Assembly (NCBI RefSeq): GCF_009498455.1
Contig: NZ_CP045644.1
Location: 3,723,001-3,787,000 of the forward strand
Length of the DNA: 64,000 nt
Source of the DNA: Variovorax paradoxus
GTDB lineage: Bacteria > Pseudomonadota > Gammaproteobacteria > Burkholderiales > Burkholderiaceae_C
Direction: 5' to 3'
Shown: positions 46,724-55,238 of the stretch, piece by piece
How the letters are laid out: the number at the start of each line of letters is the position of its first letter
How positions within the stretch are numbered: position 1 is the first letter of the stretch
Position numbers and translations under genes: made by a program
Notes under the pieces: generated by a model
Database searches by the model: none
What the model was told of the DNA's origin: nothing
The model's input: only the letters and a program-made list of their open reading frames with translations

Positions 46724-47626
46724 ATGCTGCCTGTCGACGAGATCCGCCTGCACTTCAACCCGGCCTCGCTGGTGCTGCTCAACGTGGTGCTGGGCTTTTT
46801 GATGTTCGGCATTGCGCTGGACACGCGCATCGACGACTTCAAGCGCGTCGCGCGCATGCCCGGCGCGATGGCGGTGGGCATCGGCGCGCAGTTCGTGGTG
46901 CTGCCGGCCGTGACCTTCGTGCTCACGCTGATCCTGCAGCCGGGGCCGAGCATCGCGCTGGGCATGATCCTCGTGGCCTGCTGTCCGCCGGGCAACATCT
47001 CGCAGATCCTCACGCACCGCGCGGGTGGCAACGTGGCGCTGTCGGTGTCGATGACGGCCATTTCGAATGCGCTCTCCATCGTGGTGATGCCGCTGAATTT
47101 CGCGTTCTGGGGCGGCCTGCATCCCACGGCCTCGCTGCTGCTGAAGACCATCGCACTCGACCCACTCGACATGCTGGGCCACATCGTGATGATCATCGGC
47201 ATTCCCTTCGTGCTGGGCGTGGCCTGCGCGCACCAGCTGCCCAGGTTCACGGCGCGCATCAAGAAGCCGGCGCGCATCCTGAGCTTCCTGGCGCTGATCG
47301 CTTTCATCGTCGGCGCCATCGCGGGCAACTGGCGCTACTTTCTCGACTACGTGGGGCTGGTGCTGCTGGCGGTCGTCATTCACGACGCGCTGGCCTTCGG
47401 CACGGGCTACCTGTGCGCGCGGCTCTCGGGGCTGGGCGACTACGACCGGCGCGCGGTGTCCATCGAAGTGGGCATCCGCAACGCGGGGCTCGGGCTGGTG
47501 CTGATCTTCAGCTTCTTCGGCGGGCTCGGCGGCATGGCCGTGGTGGCCGGCGTGTGGGGCTTCTGGGACATCATCGCGGGCCTGGCGCTGGCGAGCTGGT
47601 GGGGGCGCAAGCCTGCGACGCCATGA
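46724..47626 (+). CDS. Bile acid:sodium symporter-like transporter
   Basis: The 300-residue product is an inner-membrane protein with nine to ten hydrophobic segments of the BASS family, which imports or exports bile acids, keto acids and other organic anions with sodium. The family pattern ACCPPGNISQILTHRAGGNVALSVSMTAISN is present, as is FAWGG-type spacing around the second repeat. It lies in the SDR/FMO operon and overlaps the epimerase gene as ATGA (47623-47626), so it probably moves the compound that these enzymes transform. Confidence 0.87.
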   Translation: MLPVDEIRLHFNPASLVLLNVVLGFLMFGIALDTRIDDFKRVARMPGAMAVGIGAQFVVLPAVTFVLTLILQPGPSIALGMILVACCPPGNISQILTHRAGGNVALSVSMTAISNALSIVVMPLNFAFWGGLHPTASLLLKTIALDPLDMLGHIVMIIGIPFVLGVACAHQLPRFTARIKKPARILSFLALIAFIVGAIAGNWRYFLDYVGLVLLAVVIHDALAFGTGYLCARLSGLGDYDRRAVSIEVGIRNAGLGLVLIFSFFGGLGGMAVVAGVWGFWDIIAGLALASWWGRKPATP

Positions 47627-48621
47627 GCGAAACCTGGAAGGCGTCCGCGCGACGTGTGTTGATCACCGGCGGCGACGGGTTCCTCGGGCGCAGCGTGCTT
47701 GCCGCATTGGCCGCGCAAGGCACGTTCGAGACCCTGGTGGCGCTCGATGTGCGCGGGGTGCCCGCCGCGCGGCGGCTGCCCGGCGTGGTCTACCTGCAGC
47801 AGGACGTGCGCGACGACGGCATCGCCGACGTGCTCGCCGCGCACGCGATCGACACGGTGGTGCACCTCGCGTCGATCGTCACGCCCGGCAAGGACTCGAA
47901 CCGCGCCTTCGAGCATTCGGTCGACGTGGGCGGCACGCGCAACGTGCTCGACGCCTGCGTGGCGCGCGGCGTGGGCCACATCGTGGTGTCATCGAGCGGC
48001 GCGGCCTACGGCTACCACGCGGACAACCCGGCCTGGATCGCCGAGTCGCAGCCGCTGCGCGGCAACCCGGTGTTCGCCTATGCCGACCACAAGCGGCAGG
48101 TGGAAGAGATGCTGGCCGACTGCCGCACGCGGCATCCCGCGCTGGCGCAGACGGTGCTGCGCATCGGCACCATCCTCGGCGAGCGCGTCGACAACCAGAT
48201 CACCGCGCTGTTCGAGAAGAAGAAGCTGATCGCCATCCGCGGCAGCGACAGCCCCTTCGTGTTCGTGTGGGACGAGGACGTGACCGGCGCCATCGCCCAT
48301 GCGCTCGGCGGCGCGCCGCCCGGTTGCTACAACCTCGCGGGCGACGGCGCGCTCACGATCCACGAGATCGCCGCGCGGCTTGGCAAGCGCGCCATCGCCT
48401 GGCCGGCCGGCGTGCTGCAGGCGGCGCTGGCCGCGGGCTCGGCATTGGGCGTGAGCCGCTACGGGCCCGAGCAGCTCGACTTTCTGCGCTACCGGCCGGT
48501 GCTGCTGAACACCGCGTTGAAAAGCCAGTTCGGCTACGTGCCGCGCAAGACCAGTGGCGAGGCCTTCGAGGCCTTCATCGTGGCGCGTGCGCAGCAGGGG
48601 CGGCCGGTCACTTCCGCGTAG
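47623..48621 (+). CDS. NAD-dependent epimerase/dehydratase-family protein
   Basis: This 332-residue extended-SDR protein has the Rossmann motif TGGDGFLG at the N-terminus, the HLASIV strand, SSSGAAYGY with the active-site serine and YADHK with Tyr and Lys. Members act as nucleotide-sugar epimerases or as hydroxysteroid-type dehydrogenases; in this operon the second is more likely. The ATG overlaps the stop of the transporter gene. Its 3' end overlaps that of the convergent LysR gene by 14 bases. Confidence 0.85.
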   Translation: MSETWKASARRVLITGGDGFLGRSVLAALAAQGTFETLVALDVRGVPAARRLPGVVYLQQDVRDDGIADVLAAHAIDTVVHLASIVTPGKDSNRAFEHSVDVGGTRNVLDACVARGVGHIVVSSSGAAYGYHADNPAWIAESQPLRGNPVFAYADHKRQVEEMLADCRTRHPALAQTVLRIGTILGERVDNQITALFEKKKLIAIRGSDSPFVFVWDEDVTGAIAHALGGAPPGCYNLAGDGALTIHEIAARLGKRAIAWPAGVLQAALAAGSALGVSRYGPEQLDFLRYRPVLLNTALKSQFGYVPRKTSGEAFEAFIVARAQQGRPVTSA

Positions 48622-49519
48622 CGTCCGCTGCCGGCGGTGGCGCAATCAGGTAGTCGAGCATGCGCCGCGCATTGAGCGGCAGGTCTTCCGACGAGCGCAC
48701 GCAGGCCATCAGCGTGCGCTCGGCCCACGGGTCGGCGAGCGAGGCGCGCGCGATCTTCATCGAACGGGCGCAGCGCTCGGCCGCGGTCTGCGGCACGATG
48801 CCCACGCCGATGCCGTACTCGACCATGCGGCACACGGCCTCGAAGTTGCGCACCCGCACGCGGTAGGCCAGATGCTTGGCCAGCGCACGCGCATGCCCGG
48901 TGATCAGCTGTTGCAGTGCGCTGTCGGCGGGCAGGCCGACGAACTCGCTGTCGACCACCTCGGCCAGGTGCACGCGGCGCCGGCTGGCCAGCGCGTGGCC
49001 GCGTGGCATCACGAGCACGAGGTCGTCGCGGCGAAAGGGGTGGCATTCGAGGCCGTCGCTCTCGATGGCGTCGGAGACGATGCCGATGTCGCACAGGCCG
49101 CTGCGCAGGGCTTCCACGGTGTCGGGGCTGGCGCGCTCCTCGAGGTCGACCGAGATGCGCGGATGCTCGGCCAGGAAGCGGCTCAGCACCTCGGGCAGGT
49201 GCTCGGTGAGCGCCGAGGTGCCGCACATGAAGCGCACGTGGCCCTTGAGGCCCTGGCCGTACTCGCCGAGTTCGCCGCGCAGCCGCTCCATCTGCTGCAG
49301 CACGACGCGCGCATGGTGCAGCAGCGTGCGGCCGGCCTCGGTGGGGCGCACGCCCTGCGCGTGGCGCGTGAGCAGCGGCGTGCCGAGCGCGTCTTCCATG
49401 CCGCGCACGCGCTGGCTGGCCGAGGCCAGCGTCATGTGCGAGCGGCCGGCGCCGGCCGTGAGGCTGCCGGCTTCGACGACGTGGAGAAAGAGCCGCAGGT
49501 CGGTCAGGTCGAATCGCAT
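48608..49519 (-). CDS. LysR-family transcriptional regulator
   Basis: This 303-residue regulator has the LysR helix-turn-helix MRFDLTDLRLFLHVVEAGSLTAGAGRSHMTLASASQRVRGME near the N-terminus and a substrate-binding effector domain (about residues 90-295) with the usual VLVMPRGHALA and VEYGIGVGIVPQ patterns. The start at MRFDL is chosen because LysR proteins begin there. It is divergent from a TauE/SafE exporter, with a 10-bp perfect inverted repeat in the gap, and convergent with the SDR/FMO operon, so the exporter is the more likely target. Confidence 0.88.
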   Translation of the reverse strand: MRFDLTDLRLFLHVVEAGSLTAGAGRSHMTLASASQRVRGMEDALGTPLLTRHAQGVRPTEAGRTLLHHARVVLQQMERLRGELGEYGQGLKGHVRFMCGTSALTEHLPEVLSRFLAEHPRISVDLEERASPDTVEALRSGLCDIGIVSDAIESDGLECHPFRRDDLVLVMPRGHALASRRRVHLAEVVDSEFVGLPADSALQQLITGHARALAKHLAYRVRVRNFEAVCRMVEYGIGVGIVPQTAAERCARSMKIARASLADPWAERTLMACVRSSEDLPLNARRMLDYLIAPPPAADATRK

Positions 49520-49540
49520 GGTGGGCCGCAAGGTAGCACG

Positions 49541-49567
49541 CCAGCCTCAGCCTGTGCCTGAGGCTGG
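49541..49567. promoter_or_regulatory. Inverted repeat in the lysR / tauE divergent gap
   Basis: CCAGCCTCAG (49541-49550) and CTGAGGCTGG (49558-49567) are perfect reverse complements across 7 bases. The repeat lies between the divergent starts at 49519 and 49594, so it may be a regulator site or a leader hairpin. LysR boxes usually have T-N11-A, which this does not show clearly. Confidence 0.45.
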
Positions 49568-49593
49568 GTGCGCGAAAGCCGCATTTCCAGCCG

Positions 49594-50376
49594 ATGAACC
49601 CGTCGGCAGACTTCGCGGCGATGACGATGTTCAATGATGCGATGGGCCTGTGGGCGGCGGCTGCGGCGGTGTTCCTGCTGGCCGGCCTGATCAAGGGCGT
49701 GATCGGCCTCGGGCTGCCGACCGTGGCGATGGCGCTGCTCGCGCTGTGGATGTCGCCCGCACAGGCGGCGGCGCTGCTGATCGTGCCGTCGCTGGTCACC
49801 AACCTCTGGCAGACAGGGCCGCGTGCGAGCTTCGGCGCCGTGTTCCGCCGCATCGGTCGCATGCAGGCCGGCGTCGTGGTGGGCACGCTCGCCGGGGCGT
49901 GGTGGCTGGGCGTACCGGCCGGGGCTTGGGCCTCACTGGCCCTCGGTGTGGCGCTGGTGGCTTATGCGCTGTGGGGGCTGACGGGGCGGCAGCTGCACGT
50001 GAGCGAGGCGCAGGCGCGCTGGCTCGGTCCCGTGGTGGGCGCCGCGACGGGGCTGGTGACCGCCGTGACCGGCGTGTTCGCGGTGCCGGCCGTGCCGTAC
50101 CTGCAGGCGCTGGGTTTCCAGCGCGATGGGCTGATCCAGGCGATGGGGATCTCGTTCACGACCTCGACCGTGGTGCTGGCCCTGGGGCTGGCGGCCAACG
50201 GGAGCTACCCGGCGGCGGTGCTGGGCGGGTCGGTCGCGATGCTGGTACCGGCCGTCGGCGGCATGGTGCTGGGCACCTGGCTGCGGCAGCGTTTGCCGGT
50301 GGCCGTGTTCCGGCGCTGCTTTCTGATCGGGCTGGCGCTGCTGGGGGCGTACATGGCGCTGCGCGCCGCCATGTGA
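49594..50376 (+). CDS. TauE/SafE-family sulfite/organic anion exporter
   Basis: The 260-residue product is an inner-membrane protein with about eight hydrophobic segments. The family half-repeat pattern is visible: LAGLIKGVIGLGLPTVAM in the first half and ATGLVTAVTGVFAVPAVPYLQALG in the second, with the conserved glycines and prolines. TauE/SafE members export sulfite, sulfoacetate or other C2-type acids. The start is uncertain: ATG 49594, 49621 and 49627 are all in frame and none has a strong ribosome site; I keep the first. It is controlled, by position, by the divergent LysR gene. Confidence 0.82.
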   Translation: MNPSADFAAMTMFNDAMGLWAAAAAVFLLAGLIKGVIGLGLPTVAMALLALWMSPAQAAALLIVPSLVTNLWQTGPRASFGAVFRRIGRMQAGVVVGTLAGAWWLGVPAGAWASLALGVALVAYALWGLTGRQLHVSEAQARWLGPVVGAATGLVTAVTGVFAVPAVPYLQALGFQRDGLIQAMGISFTTSTVVLALGLAANGSYPAAVLGGSVAMLVPAVGGMVLGTWLRQRLPVAVFRRCFLIGLALLGAYMALRAAM

Positions 50377-50380
50377 TCGG

Positions 50381-50872
50381 TCAGCCTGCGGCCAGCAGGG
50401 CCTCGCGCACGCGCTCGATGGTCTGGCGGTAGGGCAGGGCGAAGTCTTCGATGTCCGCGTCGGCCTCGAGCCAGTAGAACGAGAACACCAGGCCTTCTTC
50501 TTCGGGGCTGCCCGTGGCCATGTGCTCGAAGGTCTCGGGCAGGTCGCGCTCGTCGCGCATCAGGAAGATGTGCCAGCGCTGCGGATGGCGGTGCGTGTTG
50601 CCTTCGACGCCGGCTTCGCATTCGCGCTCCAGCGTGCCCAGCGACTCGAGTTGGCCGGCGAACAACAGGCCCGATTCCTCGAGCAGCTCACGCCGCACGG
50701 CCGCCTCGGGCGACTCGCCGGGCTCGATCGTGCCCTTGGGCAGCTGCATGTTGCCGTCTTCGGGGTGACGGAACACCAGCAGCCGGCCCCGCGCATCGAC
50801 CAGGCAGGCGCAGGCCTTCGGGATCGTTGCGACGGGCGCGGCGCCGATCGCGCTGCTGCTGCCGTTCTTCAT
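50381..50872 (-). CDS. Nudix hydrolase
   Basis: The 163-residue product hydrolyses a nucleoside diphosphate linked to another group. The Nudix box is complete: GTIEPGESPEAAVRRELLEESGL, with the catalytic REL-EE-G pattern binding magnesium or manganese. The flanking HPEDGNMQLPKG strand is typical of the short MutT/Ap4A-type enzymes, while the C-terminal part WLEADADIEDFALPYRQTIER is not specific for any known substrate. It lies 13 bases after the YqeY-like gene on the same strand and may be co-transcribed with it and rpsU. Confidence 0.87.
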   Translation of the reverse strand: MKNGSSSAIGAAPVATIPKACACLVDARGRLLVFRHPEDGNMQLPKGTIEPGESPEAAVRRELLEESGLLFAGQLESLGTLERECEAGVEGNTHRHPQRWHIFLMRDERDLPETFEHMATGSPEEEGLVFSFYWLEADADIEDFALPYRQTIERVREALLAAG

Positions 50873-50885
50873 GGCGGTGGCCGCC

Positions 50886-51335
50886 TCAGGCGCCCGTGAG
50901 GGCGGCCTTGACCGCGGCGCTGACCTGGCCCATGTCGGCCTTGCCGGCCAGGCGCGTCTTGACCACGCCCATCACCTTGCCCATGTCGCCAGGGCCGGCC
51001 GCGCCGAGCTCGGTCACGATGGCTTTCACGGCGGTGGCGACTTCGTCGGCGCTCATGCGCTGGGGCTGGTAGACCTCGAGCACCTTGATCTCGGCGGCTT
51101 CCTTGTCGGCCAGGTCGCTGCGACCGCCGGTGGTGAACGCGGCGATCGAGTCCTTGCGCTGCTTGACCATCTTGTCGACGATGGCGATAACCATGGCGTC
51201 GTCGAGCTCCACGCGCTCGTCGACTTCCTTCTGCTTCAGGGCCGCGAGCAGCAGGCGGATGGTGCCCAGGCGTTCCGAATCCTTGGCGCGCATCGCCGTC
51301 TTCATGTCTTCGGTGATTTGTTCTTTGAGAGTCAT
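50886..51335 (-). CDS. yqeY: YqeY / GatB-Yqey-domain protein
   Basis: This 149-residue protein is the stand-alone YqeY domain that resembles the tRNA-binding tail of GatB. It begins MTLKEQITEDMKTAMRAKDSERLGTIRLLLAALKQKEVD and continues with the family strand AAEIKVLEVYQPQRMS and GDMGKVMGVVKTRL. It lies just downstream of rpsU, as in many proteobacteria, where this pair precedes dnaG or sits near it. The start is the ATG at 51335; a further in-frame ATG nine bases upstream is less likely. Exact function is not known. Confidence 0.92.
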   Translation of the reverse strand: MTLKEQITEDMKTAMRAKDSERLGTIRLLLAALKQKEVDERVELDDAMVIAIVDKMVKQRKDSIAAFTTGGRSDLADKEAAEIKVLEVYQPQRMSADEVATAVKAIVTELGAAGPGDMGKVMGVVKTRLAGKADMGQVSAAVKAALTGA

Positions 51336-51445
51336 TCTTCGCAACCTTTCGGAAAAAACAAAAGCCGCGGCAGGTTTCCCTGGCGCGGCTGGTGCAACGG
51401 GGCGCTGGCGGAGACTTTCGTCGGGCCAGCTGCCCTGGGCGTTGC

Positions 51446-51658
51446 TTAGTACAGCTTCTTGGGGAGCTGCATGCTGCGCACGCGCTTGTAGTGGCGCTTG
51501 ACCGCAGCTGCCTTCTTGCGCTTGCGCTCGGCCGTCGGCTTCTCGTAGAACTCGCGGGCGCGCAGGTCGGTCAGCAGGCCGAGCTTTTCGATGGTGCGCT
51601 TGAAGCGGCGCAGGGCGACGTCGAAGGGCTCGTTTTCTTTAACGCGGATGGTGGTCAT
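51446..51658 (-). CDS. rpsU: 30S ribosomal protein S21
   Basis: The 70-residue product is ribosomal protein S21, needed for recruiting mRNA to the small subunit. It begins [21 protein letters not shown] and has the basic C-terminus [23 protein letters not shown], matching the family over the full length. Only this short frame is real; the open frame extends upstream without homology. The yqeY and Nudix genes follow on the same strand. 233 bases separate it from the flavoprotein gene upstream. Confidence 0.96.
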
Positions 51659-51807
51659 TGATGAATCGTTGAAATGGATTTGGCCGGGGGAGATCGAGGC
51701 CCCAAGCCGGGGTTCCTCAACTGAACAATTTTGTGGCCGTTGAGGGAAGGCCAAAAGTTAGCCCGCGAGTATAGCACTCCCCCAGGCTGCGCGCACTTCG
51801 TGTCGCT

Positions 51808-51871
51808 TCTCCAACCCCCTCGCCGGGGGCGACACCTGAGGCCCGGCAAAGCCGGTTCCTCGGTGTCCTGG
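51808..51871 (-). terminator. Imperfect hairpin after the flavoprotein gene
   Basis: In the gap between the rpsU start and the stop of the flavoprotein gene (51892), ACACCTGAGGCCCGGC pairs imperfectly with GCCGGTTCCTCGGTGT around AAA. It could end the flavoprotein operon, which reads leftwards through it, or be a dispersed palindromic repeat. No U-run is present. Confidence 0.4.
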
Positions 51872-51891
51872 AAAAAACCTCAGGGGCGCCT

Positions 51892-53115
51892 TCAGAGTGC
51901 CTGTGCGCACGCATGTGCGCTCGCCCAGGCCCACTGGAAGTTGTATCCGCCCAACCAGCCCGTCACATCGACCACTTCACCGATGAAATACAGGCCCGGC
52001 TGCTTGGATTCCATGGTTTGTGACGACAGGTCGCGGGTGTCGACGCCGCCCGCCGTCACCTCGGCCTTCTTGTAGCCCTCGGTGCCGCTGGGCGTGATCT
52101 GCCAGCGGGCGATGCGCTCCGACAGCACCATCAGCGCCTTGTCGGTGGCTTCGTTGACCGGTCGCTGAAGGGCCGGGTCTTCGCCGACCCAGGCGTCGGC
52201 CAGCCGCGAGGGCACCAGCGCGGCCAGTTCGTTGGCGATGCGCTTCTTGGAGCGCAGCTTGGCATCGGCCAGCGATTCGGCCACGTTCACGCCGGGCGCG
52301 AAGTCCAGCGTCAGCGGGGCGCCGGGCTTCCAGTAGCTCGAAATCTGCAGCACCGCCGGCCCCGACAGGCCGCGGTGGGTGAACAGCAGGTCTTCCAGGA
52401 AGGTCATCTTGTCCTTCTTGCCGCCGGTCTCGATGCGCACCGGCAGCGCCAGCCCGGCCAGGCTGGCGTAGGGCGCCCAGGCGTCGCCGCCGAAGGTCAG
52501 CGGCACCAGCGCCGGGCGCGGCGTGACCAGGCGCAGGCCGAACTGCTCGGCGAGCCGGTAGCCGAAGTCGCTCGCACCAATTTGGGGAATCGACAGGCCG
52601 CCGGTCGCCACCACGAGCTTGGGCGTGTCGATCGGGCCGCGCGTGCTACTGATTTGATAGCGACCGTCGATGAAAGAGATGTCGCCCAGCTTGCACGGCT
52701 GCCAGCGTTCGACGTTGCCGGTGGCGCATTCGGCCAGGAGCATGTCGACGATCTGCTGCGAAGAGCCGTCGCAGAACAGCTGGCCCTTGTGCTTCTCGTG
52801 GTACGCGATGCCGTGGCGCTGCACCATGTCGATGAACTGCTGCGGCGAATAGCGCGAGAGCGCCGAGCGGCAGAAATTCGGGTTGTCGCCGACGAAATGG
52901 CGCTGCGGGGCGCGCACGTCGAGGTCGCGATTGGTGAAGTTGGCGCGGCCACCGCCCGAGATGCGGATCTTTTCGCCGACCTTCTCGCTGTGGTCGACCA
53001 GCAGCACGCGCAGCCCGCGTTGGCCCGCCAGCGCGGCGCAGAAGAGACCGGCTGCGCCGGCACCGACGACTACGACGTCAAAGGAAGAAGAAGGGGAAGG
53101 AGGAGAAGAGCTCAA
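51892..53115 (-). CDS. HI0933-family flavoprotein (BaiN/RdsA-like oxidoreductase)
   Basis: The 407-residue product is an FAD-dependent oxidoreductase. The FAD motif VVVVGAGAAGLFCAALAGQRG lies near the N-terminus, followed by GEKIRISGGGRANFTNRD and a central ATGGLSIPQIGASDFGYRLA; the C-terminal GLYFIGEVVDVTGWLGGYNFQWAWASAHA is diagnostic of the HI0933 family. The function is unknown in most bacteria; BaiN is linked to bile-acid transformation. The start is taken at TTG 53115, which overlaps the lipoprotein stop as TTGA (no ATG is available downstream before the FAD motif); an upstream start inside that gene is less likely. Confidence 0.82.
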   Translation of the reverse strand: MSSSPPSPSSSFDVVVVGAGAAGLFCAALAGQRGLRVLLVDHSEKVGEKIRISGGGRANFTNRDLDVRAPQRHFVGDNPNFCRSALSRYSPQQFIDMVQRHGIAYHEKHKGQLFCDGSSQQIVDMLLAECATGNVERWQPCKLGDISFIDGRYQISSTRGPIDTPKLVVATGGLSIPQIGASDFGYRLAEQFGLRLVTPRPALVPLTFGGDAWAPYASLAGLALPVRIETGGKKDKMTFLEDLLFTHRGLSGPAVLQISSYWKPGAPLTLDFAPGVNVAESLADAKLRSKKRIANELAALVPSRLADAWVGEDPALQRPVNEATDKALMVLSERIARWQITPSGTEGYKKAEVTAGGVDTRDLSSQTMESKQPGLYFIGEVVDVTGWLGGYNFQWAWASAHACAQAL

Positions 53116-53903
53116 GCGGGTCCGTCCGCCGCCAGCACGGGCGGCGGGTTGTATTTGAGGTGGCCCACGTAGCGCAGCGGCTGCGTGGCGGCAATCGAGG
53201 GCACGTCGCCCTCGCGCATGTGGAGCAGGTCGGCCGGGCTCACCCAGCGCGGGTCGGCGTCGGTGATCGGCGCGCCGGCCTGGCGGTAGGCCTCCAGCAC
53301 GAACTGCGAGCAGAAGAACTGGTCGTTGCGGCTGGCGCCCAGTTGCACCATCGCCATGCCGCTGATGCAGTACGCGCTGACGGCCGAAGGAATCAGCGGC
53401 AGCTCGCACAGCCGGCGGTTCAGCACGAAAGGCGCGTTCAGCAGCACGCCGGCCGTGTTGTAGCGCGTGCCGACCTTGGAATTTGCCCAGTCGCGCATCT
53501 TCTCGATGTGGTTCGACTCAAGGCCCGGCACGCGAAAGGCCACGACCATCTGTTCTTCGTCGACCACGTCGGCCAGCCGGCGCGCGCGCACGCCGGTGCC
53601 CACGGCTTCGGCGATGAGCCCGTCGCCCAGGTAGAGGACGGCATGGCTCACCGGCGAGAAGGTGCCCAGGCGGATGCCGAACGAGTTCACCGTGGCAATC
53701 GAGGTCAGCAGGATGTCGCCGGGCTCCAGCACCTCGGCGCCGATGAGTTCGCCGCCGTTGCCGGGGGCAATCACCGAGCTCTGCACGCGCAGGCGCAGGC
53801 CCGAGGTTTCGGACGGCATCTCGATGCGCGTGGCGCAGGCCGAGAGCAGCAGTGGCAGCGCGACCGCGAGCGCGGCAGCGCGAAGAAGGGAGGCCATGGT
53901 CAT
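53112..53903 (-). CDS. YiiX-like permuted NlpC/P60 lipoprotein
   Basis: This 263-residue protein begins [26 protein letters not shown], a lipoprotein signal with lipobox LSAC, so it is anchored to a membrane. The rest has the circularly permuted NlpC/P60 order: first FSPVSHAVLYLGDGLIAEAV with the active-site histidine, later NDQFFCSQFVLEAYRQAG with the nucleophilic cysteine. These thiol hydrolases or acyltransferases act on amide or ester bonds. The ATG at 53903 overlaps the desaturase stop as ATGA, and its end overlaps the flavoprotein start. A second ATG (53897) is two codons in. Confidence 0.83.
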   Translation of the reverse strand: MTMASLLRAAALAVALPLLLSACATRIEMPSETSGLRLRVQSSVIAPGNGGELIGAEVLEPGDILLTSIATVNSFGIRLGTFSPVSHAVLYLGDGLIAEAVGTGVRARRLADVVDEEQMVVAFRVPGLESNHIEKMRDWANSKVGTRYNTAGVLLNAPFVLNRRLCELPLIPSAVSAYCISGMAMVQLGASRNDQFFCSQFVLEAYRQAGAPITDADPRWVSPADLLHMREGDVPSIAATQPLRYVGHLKYNPPPVLAADGPA

Positions 53904-55024
53904 CCCTTCCAGATGAAAGGGAACTTCAGCTGCTTGAAGAAGCCGTTGGGCACGTAGTCGCCCAGCACGCCGTACTTCTCGGGCCAGAGCTTGGTGCTCT
54001 TCACCGCGGTGCCGAACAAATAGTCGAGGAAGGCGTAGTGCGCCGCATAGTTCTTGTCGAGCGCCTCGATGTCCTGGCTGTGGTGCCAGTGGTGGAAGTT
54101 GGGCGTCACGATGAGGTAGCGCAGCGGCCCCAGCCGCACGCTCACGTTGCAGTGGTTGAACACCGCCTGGAAGCCGACCACCACGATGTAGGCGTCGATC
54201 ACGTCCTTGCTGAAGCCCAGCACGTAGATCGGCGCCAGCACCAGCGTGCGCGTGATCAGCAGCTCCAGGATGTGCTGGCGCGAGCCCGCCATCCAGTCCA
54301 TGCTCTTCACGCTGTGGTGCACGGCGTGCAGGCGCCACAGCACCGGCACCTCGTGGTACGCGCGGTGCGTCCAGTACTGCACGAGGTCGGCCACCAGAAT
54401 GATCAGCAGGATGCCGGCCCAGAACGGCAGGTTGCCCACCCAGCCGCGGATGCCGTCGTTGGCGGCCCAGCCGAAGAGCTTGTGCACCATGAGGTTGGTG
54501 GCCAGCAGCACGAAGCCCACGATCATGTGGTTCACCACGAAGTGATGAAAGTCGGTCTGCCACTCTTCGCGGAACACGGGTTGGTCCTTGCGCAAGGCAA
54601 ACAGCTTCTCGATGAAGATGAAGATCAGCGACGAGCCCAGCAGGTCGAGGATGAACCAATCGAGCCCGATGTACGGCGTGTGATCGGCAAAGTCGTGCAC
54701 CGGCACCTTGTGCCCGCCGAGCAGCGCCGACACCACCACCAGCAGGAACGCGGCCGACGAGAGCCAGCGCGAGCGGTTGAAGATGATGTTGACCAGCGAG
54801 AGCCCGCCGGCAATGACCAGCGCCGTCAGCAGAATGACGCGCATCACGTCGACGTTGTAGCTCTTGCGCAGCTCGGGCGTGGTCAGGTACTGCGGGAAGT
54901 GGAAGGCCAGCACGCCCAGAAAGCACAGGGCCGCGAGGCTGAAGGCGATGGTGCCCGTGACCAGCCCGCGCCCGCGGCGCAGCTCGCCGTGGCTTTCGGT
55001 GAATTCGTTGAGTTTGTCGAGCAT
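53900..55024 (-). CDS. Fatty acid hydroxylase/sterol desaturase-family membrane oxygenase
   Basis: The 374-residue product is an integral membrane di-iron enzyme. The histidine boxes are present: HRAYHE and HAVHHS in the centre, and HHWHH towards the end, binding two irons with oxygen. Five or six hydrophobic segments surround them. The N-terminal cytosolic part ([20 protein letters not shown]) is not specific. Members hydroxylate fatty acids or desaturate sterols or carotenoids; a substrate cannot be read. It heads the coupled operon with the YiiX-like lipoprotein and the flavoprotein, a potential lipid-modification set. Confidence 0.88.
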   Translation of the reverse strand: MLDKLNEFTESHGELRRGRGLVTGTIAFSLAALCFLGVLAFHFPQYLTTPELRKSYNVDVMRVILLTALVIAGGLSLVNIIFNRSRWLSSAAFLLVVVSALLGGHKVPVHDFADHTPYIGLDWFILDLLGSSLIFIFIEKLFALRKDQPVFREEWQTDFHHFVVNHMIVGFVLLATNLMVHKLFGWAANDGIRGWVGNLPFWAGILLIILVADLVQYWTHRAYHEVPVLWRLHAVHHSVKSMDWMAGSRQHILELLITRTLVLAPIYVLGFSKDVIDAYIVVVGFQAVFNHCNVSVRLGPLRYLIVTPNFHHWHHSQDIEALDKNYAAHYAFLDYLFGTAVKSTKLWPEKYGVLGDYVPNGFFKQLKFPFIWKG

Positions 55025-55160
55025 CCCTGCCTCTTCCTTCTTGTTCGTTGGATCGGGCGGGATTTTAGGCGTCGCTCAGGCGAGCGCCTCGGTGGCTCGG
55101 CCTTCCCGGGCCGTTGCTGTCCGCAGCGGTCCCCGGCCTTGGGGCGCAGTACCGCCTTGC

Positions 55161-55220
55161 ACGACAGGACGACTGGCCGAAGAGTCCGGTGTGAACGTGG
55201 AGACGATCCGCTGCGACCAG
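55161..55220 (+). pseudogene. Remnant of a MerR-family regulator gene
   Basis: Twenty codons read [20 protein letters not shown], matching the helix-turn-helix start of MerR proteins ([20 protein letters not shown]). There is no start codon before it, and the similarity ends at once after CDQ. It lies just upstream of the bufferin promoter, so a divergently or co-oriented metal regulator probably once stood here. Confidence 0.65.
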
Positions 55221-55238
55221 CCGATTTTCTCGCCTGCT

